Assembly (NCBI GenBank): GCA_030624805.1
Contig: JAUXJL010000117.1
Span: forward strand, 1-6,579
Source of the DNA: Acidimicrobiia bacterium
Lineage (GTDB): Bacteria > Actinomycetota > Acidimicrobiia > Spongiisociales > SHLN01
Direction of reading: 5' to 3'
DNA length: 6,579 nt
This document shows, piece after piece, positions 1 to 4,947 of this stretch. Position 1 is the first letter of the stretch. The number at the start of each line of letters is the position of its first letter. The translations under genes and the position numbers were made by a program. The notes beneath the pieces were generated by a model. It ran no database searches and had not been told where the DNA came from. It worked only from the letters and a program-made list of their open reading frames with translations.

Positions 1-285
1 CCCGTAGTGGTGGCGATCTACTCGACCCTCGGCTTGGCCTGCACGTTGGCCGGGGAGCTTCGCGACCGCGACCTGGTCGACACGGCCTTCGTTTTCGGCA
101 CACTCCTTGTCGGGGCGGCCATTGTCATCCTGGGGCTGAGGACGGGGCCGGGCGTGGCCGAGATCGGGGTGGCGCTCGGCGTCGCGGCTGTCTACCTCAT
201 GGTGTCGGCGCTGGTGGCAACGCTGAGCAAAACCCCCCCCCTTTTTCAGTTCGTCGGGCCTCATCACCGGTCCGACCGGCGTTGA
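1..285 (+). CDS. C-terminal part of a small multi-pass membrane protein (5' end outside window)
   Basis: The reading frame is open to the left edge, so the true start may lie upstream; GTG codons at 7 and 10 are the first visible candidates and cannot be judged without upstream sequence. About 94 codons are visible. Three hydrophobic stretches suit membrane helices: roughly codons 2-20, 29-50 and 52-76. The last 18 or so residues after SKTPP are polar and basic (ending HHRSDRR), which would be a short tail if the frame is right. The GVAAVYLMV segment faintly recalls VanZ-like proteins, but this is too weak to name it. An A4C9T5 run sits at the point where the hydrophobic part ends, so the tail may be affected by a frameshift or a homopolymer read error. 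The gene converges with the minus-strand membrane gene, 19 bases away. Confidence 0.5.
   Translation, partial: PVVVAIYSTLGLACTLAGELRDRDLVDTAFVFGTLLVGAAIVILGLRTGPGVAEIGVALGVAAVYLMVSALVATLSKTPPLFQFVGPHHRSDRR
229..246. repeat. Homopolymer tract A4-C9-T5
   Basis: Four A, nine C and five T follow one another inside the end of the left-hand membrane gene. Removing one C would shift the frame to end at 301; adding one would extend it to about 309. Such runs are prone to slippage in replication and to base-count errors in sequencing. Confidence 0.9.
267..279. terminator. Short GC hairpin between convergent genes, possible weak terminator
   Basis: CCGGT and ACCGG form a perfect 5-bp stem around a 3-base CCG loop. 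It lies at the last codons of the left gene and 26 bases beyond the stop of the minus-strand gene. There is no T-run right after it in either direction, so an intrinsic terminator role is only a guess from position. Confidence 0.2.
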
Positions 286-304
286 ATCCGCTGTCTTGTA
301 GCTT

Positions 305-667
305 CTAAGAAGTGGCCACATCCGCAGGGACTGTGGCATCCCGAATTGACGACCAGATCACCGCAAGCCCGGCCGCCGTGGTCAGCCACAGCGGTGGGAA
401 CCAGAAGGCAATGATTCCTGTGATGACGGCGGGAACCACGCCGAGGGCGACAAGGGCATTCCCCCTCCGCCGGTGCCTCGGCCGCTGCTGGGCTCCGAAG
501 ATAGCCAGCGCCGCGCCGGCACCCCACACTGAGAAAACGACAAGTCTCTCGGTGCCACTTGCCTCAGAATCCATACCGATACCAATGGCGAACACGATCT
601 GGAGGCCCGCCAGAACGACGGCCAGGGTCACCCACCAGGTTTGTTTGAAGAGAGTTTCGTTGATCAT
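305..667 (-). CDS. Small four-helix integral membrane protein of unknown function
   Basis: This is a 120-residue protein I do not recognise. It shows four hydrophobic segments: about residues 10-32 (starting WWVTLAVVLAG), 42-60, 70-90 and 91-107. The second and third are joined by a very basic loop (QQRPRHRRRGN, about residues 60-70), which by the positive-inside rule should face the cytoplasm. That orientation puts both termini in the cytoplasm. There is no signal peptide with a cleavage site and no catalytic motif. The start ATG (667-665) is well supported by an AAGGAG ribosome binding site 6 bases upstream. It is transcribed away from the HNH gene and towards the left membrane gene, so it appears to be a single-gene unit. 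Reality of the gene is fairly secure because of the start signal and the membrane pattern; function is open. Confidence 0.75.
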   Translation of the reverse strand: MINETLFKQTWWVTLAVVLAGLQIVFAIGIGMDSEASGTERLVVFSVWGAGAALAIFGAQQRPRHRRRGNALVALGVVPAVITGIIAFWFPPLWLTTAAGLAVIWSSIRDATVPADVATS

Positions 668-673
668 TCTCGT

Positions 674-679
674 CTCCTT
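674..679 (-). promoter_or_regulatory. Ribosome binding site AAGGAG of the minus-strand membrane gene
   Basis: Read on the minus strand, AAGGAG is followed by 6 bases (ACGAGA) and then ATG. Sequence and spacing are near optimal and fix the start at 667. I see no convincing -35/-10 pair behind it. Confidence 0.8.
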
Positions 680-844
680 CGCTACCCCTACAGACGATCA
701 GAACCAGCCCCTGGGTGACAGGCGATTACCGGCCGCCCGCGTGGTCCATTTGAGCTGGCTGGCTCGGTGGCGGAGCCTTCCGGGGCCGGGGCCCTCTGTG
801 TCCATGATGGGTGAGACACTTTCTTCGTTTTATGTCATTCGTAT

Positions 845-874
845 TGACACGTTCCGGGGGCGTGTTTCGTGTCA
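845..874. repeat. Inverted repeat TGACACG/CGTGTCA with an extra tandem half-site, possible operator
   Basis: TGACACG (845-851) is the exact reverse complement of CGTGTCA (868-874), with 16 bases between. A further copy, CGTGTTT (861-867), abuts the right arm, giving three copies of a CGTGTNN heptamer, one inverted. It sits just upstream of the proposed -10 box of the HNH gene, where a repressor or activator could bind. The rest of the gap from 668 to 897 holds GC-rich sequence around 777-800 with small palindromes but no gene I can support. Confidence 0.4.
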
Positions 875-885
875 CAGGCGGGTGG

Positions 886-891
886 TACGTT
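886..891 (+). promoter_or_regulatory. -10 box TACGTT for a leaderless HNH transcript
   Basis: TACGTT fits the TANNNT pattern and occupies exactly -12 to -7 if the A of the ATG at 898 is +1. There is no Shine-Dalgarno sequence before that ATG, which also suits leaderless expression, common in Actinomycetota. No good -35 lies 17-18 bases upstream; a TTGACA at 844-849 is too far away. Confidence 0.45.
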
Positions 892-897
892 GCGGGT

Positions 898-2100
898 ATG
901 GAGATTGGGGATAGAGAAACGGCGAGTCGCCGGCCGGATGCGGTCCGGTTGGTGGAAGCGCACACTGCGGTGAATCAGTCGGTGGTTGGGTTGTTGGACT
1001 TGATTACCGAGTTGGATACCCCGGAATCGCGGATCGAGAATTCGGTTGCGGATATGGCCTCCTGGCTGGTGTTTGATCTGGGTGTGGAGCCGAAGACGGC
1101 TCGGAGTTGGGTACGGGTCTCCCGGTTGCTGGTTGATTTGCCGTTGGTTCGGGAGGCGTTTCGGACTGGGGCCGTGTCGTTTGATGAGGTCCGGATTTTG
1201 TGCCGGTATGCCACTCCAGAGAAAGAGCGTGGCCTGTTGGGGTTGACTCGGTTCACCCCGGTCGATGAGTTGTCGGCGGCGGTGCGCGAGGAGCTCGAGA
1301 TTGAGCGGTCCCGTCCGAAAAACGCCGTTGAGCATGAGTGGCTGGAGATGTGGTGGAGTGAGGACGAGTCGTTCCTCAAGTTGCGGGGGGAGATTGCGGG
1401 GGTTGATGGGTTGGCGGTTGAGACCACGCTGCGGCAATTGGCGTCTCGGGCTCCCCTTGATCCGGTCACCGGACTGCACCGGGATCCAGCACTGGCGAAC
1501 GCTGAGGCGCTGGTTCAGGTTGTATCGGAAGCTGCTGGGTCAGATGCTGATCACGACCGAGCCACCCTCGTGGTTCATTTCAACGCTGGGGATCTGGAAT
1601 CGGGTACCACTTCGGGTCTGGCAGGTGAGCAGGCCATCGATTCCCACGAGCTACGTCGGTTGTTGTGCGATTCCCGGCTGCAGCCGGCTCTTGATGATCC
1701 TTCGGGCGTAACGGTGGGGGTGGGCCGTACGAGTCGCAAGATCCCCGCCTGGTTGCGACGCCTTGTGGAGGGCCGTGATGGCGGGTGCCGGTTCCCTGGA
1801 TGTGGGCGGACTCGTTGGACTCAGGTCCATCATCTGGTGCACTGGGCCGACGGTGGTGCAACCAATCTCGACAATCTTGTCACCTTGTGCGGGTTTCATC
1901 ATCGTCTCATCCACCGCAAGGGATGGCACATATCCGGGTCCCCCAACACGTCATTGGTGTTCATTGATCAATGGGGAGAGGAGTACGAGCCGGCCCGGCC
2001 CCGGTTCGATCCCGACCACCACGAACGCCTACTCGAGCACCTCGACTACTACCACAAATACCGACTCGAACGCCTCGCACTGGCGAACGGACCCCCTTAG
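898..2100 (+). CDS. DUF222 / 13E12-repeat family protein with C-terminal HNH endonuclease domain
   Basis: This 400-residue protein has the two-part layout of the family: a mainly helical DUF222 region (about residues 20-270) followed by an HNH nuclease domain (about 285-345). The HNH part has CRFPGC (C297, C302), then WTQVHHLVHW (H311, H312, H315), a GGATNLDNLVTLC segment (N323, N326, C331) and FHHRLIH (H334, H335, H339). The Cys/His residues should bind zinc and the histidines a catalytic metal, so the nuclease looks intact. Members are often multicopy in actinobacteria and related to REP13E12 repeats of mycobacteria; their biological role is not settled. A longer frame opens at GTG 811, but ATG 898 is preferred because the -10 box and inverted repeat lie inside that extension. 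Up to about position 1450 the gene is rich in TTG, GTT and GGT codons; the last 100 bases are C-rich. It ends 18 bases before lysA. Confidence 0.85.
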   Translation: MEIGDRETASRRPDAVRLVEAHTAVNQSVVGLLDLITELDTPESRIENSVADMASWLVFDLGVEPKTARSWVRVSRLLVDLPLVREAFRTGAVSFDEVRILCRYATPEKERGLLGLTRFTPVDELSAAVREELEIERSRPKNAVEHEWLEMWWSEDESFLKLRGEIAGVDGLAVETTLRQLASRAPLDPVTGLHRDPALANAEALVQVVSEAAGSDADHDRATLVVHFNAGDLESGTTSGLAGEQAIDSHELRRLLCDSRLQPALDDPSGVTVGVGRTSRKIPAWLRRLVEGRDGGCRFPGCGRTRWTQVHHLVHWADGGATNLDNLVTLCGFHHRLIHRKGWHISGSPNTSLVFIDQWGEEYEPARPRFDPDHHERLLEHLDYYHKYRLERLALANGPP

Positions 2101-2118
2101 CGGCTTCAATAGCCACCC

Positions 2119-3408
2119 ATGCCTGCGCTCCCCGTCACCCTTCTACCCGATAACGCCTCGATTGACCGCGACGGTCGGCTGTCCATCGCCGGTTGCGACG
2201 CCCTCCAACTCGCCGGGGATTTCGGGACGCCTGTGTTTGTGTATGACGAGGATCATGTGCGGGCTCGCTGCCGGGAAGCCGTCACGGCCTTCGGGGACGG
2301 GGTTGCCTATGCCACTAAGGCCTTCCTCTGCACCGCCATGGCCCGGCTCGCACACGAGGAGGGGATGCAACTCGACGTTGCCACCGGCGGTGAGCTCCAT
2401 GTCGCCCTCACCGCCGGTGTGCCGGCCGACCGTCTTGTCATGCACGGCAACAACAAGTCACAGCACGAGCTGGAAATGGCGCTGGAGGTTGGGGTGGGAC
2501 GCATCGTGGTCGACTCATTTGACGAGATGCACCGCATCGAGCTGCTCGTCGCTGATGGACTGCCGCCGCCGACAGTTCTCGTGCGAGTCAACCCGGGTAT
2601 CGAAGCCCATACCCACGAATACCTCCAGACCGGTGCCGCCGACTCAAAATTCGGGTTCAGTCTTGCCGGCGGCGCAGCCGGGTCCGCCATCGACCGGGCT
2701 TCCCAATCACCTGCCATGGAGCTAGCCGGACTCCACGCTCACATCGGCAGCCAGGTCTTTGTCGTCGACTCATTCATCAAGGCGGTGAAGGCTCTTGCTC
2801 CGCTCGTTCGTCGCGCCGCGGCCCGGGAGTTCTCGATTGGTGGCGGTCTCGGGGTGGCCTACGTGGCAGGGGAGTCGGCGCCCTCCATAGCTGAGTGGGC
2901 CGAGGCCGTAAAGACTGCCTGCGCCGACGCTGGGATCGAATCCCGCATCCTGGCTGAGCCGGGCCGCGCCATCGTGGCGTCCGCCGCCGTCACGCTGTAT
3001 CGGGTCGGGACAATCAAGCCGATCGACGGCGTACGGACCTACGTTTCGGTGGATGGTGGCATGAGCGACAACCCCCGGCCAGTCTTGTACGGGAGCGGGT
3101 ACGAGGCGTTTCTGCCTCGAGCGACCAACGCCGACCGCGAGCTTGGCGTCCGAATCGTTGGCAAACATTGCGAATCCGGCGATGTCATCGTGCAAGACGC
3201 CGCAGTTCCGGCCGATCTGGAGGTGGGGGATGTTTTGGCGACGCCGGTTACCGGCGCCTACGGCTATTCCATGGGATCCAACTACAACATGGTGCTTCGG
3301 CCGCCGGTTGTCTTCGCCAAGGACGGCGAGGCGACCCTGGTGATTCGGAGAGAAACCTTCGCCGACCTCGTAGATCGCGACGTCAGTCCCCCTCCGGGGG
3401 ATGACTAG
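2119..3408 (+). CDS. lysA: Diaminopimelate decarboxylase (EC 4.1.1.20)
   Basis: LysA removes CO2 from meso-diaminopimelate to give L-lysine, the last step of the pathway, in the cytoplasm with pyridoxal phosphate (PLP). The 429 residues match the usual family length. The N-terminal alanine-racemase-like barrel carries the PLP lysine K67 in YATKAF, HAHIGSQ (206-212), the phosphate-binding GGGLG (241-245) and EPGRAIVA (280-287). The C-terminal sheet domain has VDGGMSDNPRPVLYG (311-325), GKHCESGD (348-355, active-site C351 serving the partner subunit) and GAYGYSMGSNYN (379-390). All key residues are present. ATG 2119 gives the typical start (LLPDNASIDRDGRLSIAGCD) but has no clear Shine-Dalgarno sequence; the gene lies 18 bases after the HNH gene and may be read through from it. 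The frame ends inside a GC hairpin. Confidence 0.96.
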   Translation: MPALPVTLLPDNASIDRDGRLSIAGCDALQLAGDFGTPVFVYDEDHVRARCREAVTAFGDGVAYATKAFLCTAMARLAHEEGMQLDVATGGELHVALTAGVPADRLVMHGNNKSQHELEMALEVGVGRIVVDSFDEMHRIELLVADGLPPPTVLVRVNPGIEAHTHEYLQTGAADSKFGFSLAGGAAGSAIDRASQSPAMELAGLHAHIGSQVFVVDSFIKAVKALAPLVRRAAAREFSIGGGLGVAYVAGESAPSIAEWAEAVKTACADAGIESRILAEPGRAIVASAAVTLYRVGTIKPIDGVRTYVSVDGGMSDNPRPVLYGSGYEAFLPRATNADRELGVRIVGKHCESGDVIVQDAAVPADLEVGDVLATPVTGAYGYSMGSNYNMVLRPPVVFAKDGEATLVIRRETFADLVDRDVSPPPGDD

Positions 3409-3417
3409 TCCCCCCGG
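3387..3417 (+). terminator. Two competing GC hairpins at the lysA stop codon
   Basis: TCCCCC (3387-3392) pairs with GGGGGA (3396-3401) around a TCC loop. The same G-run, with CC before it (3394-3401), can instead pair with TCCCCCCGG (3409-3417) with one bulged C and a 7-base loop containing the TAG stop. Only one can form at a time. Neither is followed by a T-run, so termination, mRNA 3' protection or chance are all possible. Confidence 0.35.
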
Positions 3418-3469
3418 CATCGAATTCCTTGTGTCTCTCGGGATCCACCCTCGGGACGATCTATCTCTC

Positions 3470-3553
3470 ATGATCATCGTCATCCGAAACTCGCTTGGTT
3501 CCGCAGCCGCTCTCATTGGCGCAGCCGCCGCAGCCGGGCTCATCATTTCCTAA
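3470..3553 (+). CDS. Possible 27-codon Ile/Ala-rich leader peptide upstream of hom
   Basis: An ATG-to-TAA frame of 27 codons lies wholly inside the lysA-hom gap. It begins MIIVIRNSLG, continues with Ala runs and ends AGLIIS. It has six Ile (positions 2, 3, 5, 16, 25, 26), eight Ala, three Leu and one Val, but no Thr or Met beyond the start. Ile-rich leaders are known for enterobacterial ilv and thr attenuators; Ile is made from threonine, so an Ile-sensing leader ahead of hom would make sense. Against it: no good ribosome binding site (only GGGA about 13 bases upstream), and the Ala part comes from a repeated GCAGCCG motif. It could also be a tiny hydrophobic membrane peptide or a chance frame. 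Confidence 0.28.
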   Translation: MIIVIRNSLGSAAALIGAAAAAGLIIS

Positions 3554-3581
3554 CCAATCTCGCGGCCCAGGGGCCTTGCCA

Positions 3582-3622
3582 GAACAGAGGGACATCCGTG
3601 CAGGAAGGGTGTTCCTCTGTTC
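3582..3622 (+). promoter_or_regulatory. Long stem-loop (16 bp) in the hom leader
   Basis: Bases 3582-3597 pair with 3607-3622 without bulges: 14 Watson-Crick pairs and two G-U pairs (3591-3613, 3595-3609), closing a 9-base loop GTGCAGGAA. The outer nine pairs (GAACAGAGG with CCTCTGTTC) are perfect. It ends 7 bases before the AGGAGG of hom and has no T-run, so it is not a classical intrinsic terminator. It may control hom translation or mRNA processing, or be a protein-binding operator at DNA level. Its presence is certain; its role is not known. Confidence 0.6.
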
Positions 3623-3629
3623 ACGTCTG

Positions 3630-3635
3630 AGGAGG
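3630..3635 (+). promoter_or_regulatory. AGGAGG, distant ribosome binding site for hom
   Basis: AGGAGG is a full-strength Shine-Dalgarno sequence, but 16 bases separate it from the ATG at 3652, longer than the usual 5-10. A TGA in frame at 3628-3630 and no start codon in between rule out a longer Hom. TACCAT (3638-3643) between them fits TANNNT and could instead give a nearly leaderless hom transcript. Confidence 0.45.
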
Positions 3636-3651
3636 TCTACCATCACCGGCT

Positions 3652-4947
3652 ATGAGAGTTGGCATCGGGATTCTTGGCTTTGGAACGGTCGGCGGAGCGC
3701 TTTTGCACAAGCTGGTGAACGAAGGCTCCTCGGTCTCTACCAAGACGGGTCTCGAGATCGATGTAGTGAGGGTGGCGGTGCGCGACCTCGACAAGACCCG
3801 CTCCGTCTCGCTTCCAGCCGACGTTCTAACCGAGGACCCGATGGAGGTGGTCAACCATCCTGACGTCCAGCTGGTCGTGGAGATCATGGGTGGCGAAGAC
3901 CCGGCCGGGGACCTGGTCGCGGCCGCCCTGCGGGCAGGTAAGCCGGTGGTTACGGCCAACAAAGCTCTCATTTCCTCCCGGGGCAAGGAGCTCATCGCGC
4001 TGGCCGAAAAATCCGGCGTCCCGCTGCTATTCGAGGCCGCAGTCGCCGGTGGCATCCCCATCATCCGGCCTCTTTCGGAGACTCTGGCCGGTGAACAGAT
4101 CGACCGTGTGCTCGGGATCGTCAACGGAACAACCAACTACATCCTCACCAAAATGGCCGAAGAAGGTGCCGAGTACAAGGCGGCTCTAGCTGAGGCTCAG
4201 GAGCTCGGGTACGCCGAGGCCGACCCCACTGCCGATGTGTCGGGGGCCGACGCCGCTGCCAAGGCGGCCATCCTGGCCAGCCTGGCGTTCGGGACCTGGG
4301 TGGCCGGCGACCGGGTGTACACAGAGGGCATTGAGCGGATCGACGCCACCGACCTGCGGATCGCCGGCGAGCTGGGGTACGTCATCAAGCTGCTGGCCGT
4401 GGCCGAGAACAGCGAAGCCGGCATCAACGTGCGGGTTCACCCCACGTTTGTTCCGGCCGATCACCCATTGGCGGTCATCCGGGGAGCCACAAACGCCGTC
4501 TTCGTCGAGGGGCCGAGTTTCGACCAGCTGCTGTTTGCGGGCCCTGGTGCCGGTGGAGCGCCGACCGCCACCGCGGTGCTGGGAGATGTCGTCGATGCGG
4601 CCCGAGAACTGTTGGCCGGCGCCCAAGTAGCACCCCCGATACGCTTCCAGCCGGGGCGAGTGCTCGATTTTGAGTCCGCTTCCACTACCTGGTACCTCCG
4701 GCTCGAAGTGGTCGATCGTCCTGGTGTGCTGGCGCAGGTGGCCGGAGTGTTCGGTGACAATGAAGTCAGCATCAAGTCGGTTTGGCAGGAGGGTGAGGAT
4801 GACGGTGCCACCCTGCTGCTCGTCACCCACGCTCACAATGAGGGACGTCAGAGGGCGACCGCCCAGGCGCTCCGGTCGCTCGACGTGGTGAACAATGTGG
4901 CCGCGGTGATTCGCGTCGAAGGCGCCGGTCCCACCCCCAACCTGTGA
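3652..4947 (+). CDS. hom: Homoserine dehydrogenase with C-terminal ACT domain (EC 1.1.1.3)
   Basis: Hom reduces L-aspartate 4-semialdehyde to L-homoserine with NAD(P)H, the entry to threonine, isoleucine and methionine synthesis. The 431 residues are a normal length for the monofunctional enzyme. The N-terminal Rossmann fold has GFGTVG (9-14); VTANKALIS (100-108, K104) and FEAAVAGGIP follow. The catalytic domain shows GIVNGTTNYIL (155-165) and DPTADVSGADAAAK (191-204), in which D200 and K204 correspond to the family's catalytic Asp and Lys. An ACT domain (about 347-425, YLRLEVVDRPGVLAQVAGVF) suggests feedback control, in this enzyme class typically by threonine. The start is the only one possible in frame after a TGA at 3628. 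It is separated from lysA by a 243-base structured leader and overlaps thrC by 4 bases. Confidence 0.96.
   Translation: MRVGIGILGFGTVGGALLHKLVNEGSSVSTKTGLEIDVVRVAVRDLDKTRSVSLPADVLTEDPMEVVNHPDVQLVVEIMGGEDPAGDLVAAALRAGKPVVTANKALISSRGKELIALAEKSGVPLLFEAAVAGGIPIIRPLSETLAGEQIDRVLGIVNGTTNYILTKMAEEGAEYKAALAEAQELGYAEADPTADVSGADAAAKAAILASLAFGTWVAGDRVYTEGIERIDATDLRIAGELGYVIKLLAVAENSEAGINVRVHPTFVPADHPLAVIRGATNAVFVEGPSFDQLLFAGPGAGGAPTATAVLGDVVDAARELLAGAQVAPPIRFQPGRVLDFESASTTWYLRLEVVDRPGVLAQVAGVFGDNEVSIKSVWQEGEDDGATLLLVTHAHNEGRQRATAQALRSLDVVNNVAAVIRVEGAGPTPNL

Noticed and set aside
844..872. TTGACA at 844-849 as the -35 of the HNH promoter
   Set aside because: A 17-base spacer leads to TCGTGT, a poor -10, and the good TACGTT is 36 bases away. 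The TTGACA overlaps the inverted repeat arm and is better explained as part of it.
811..897. Upstream extension of the HNH gene starting at GTG 811 or ATG 832
   Set aside because: No ribosome binding site precedes either start, and the extension would run through the inverted repeat and the -10 box. ATG 898 agrees with a leaderless start.
312..914. Plus-strand 200-codon frame opposite the small membrane gene
   Set aside because: Its sequence is a low-hydrophobicity, Arg/Thr/Pro-rich shadow without a ribosome binding site, while the minus strand has a clear start signal and membrane helices.
2770..3546. Long minus-strand open frame opposite lysA
   Set aside because: It is a product of GC-rich codon structure opposite a gene with full family motifs, with no start signal and no recognisable domain. 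The same holds for long minus-strand frames opposite hom and thrC.
3582..3622. LexA/SOS box, because the stem has GAAC at one end and GTTC at the other
   Set aside because: Actinobacterial SOS boxes have GAAC and GTTC about 4 bases apart; here they are separated by 33 bases.
3409..3651. T-box or lysine riboswitch before hom
   Set aside because: I see no T-box consensus (AGGGTGGNACCGCG-like) and no recognisable lysine riboswitch core; a single long hairpin is not enough.
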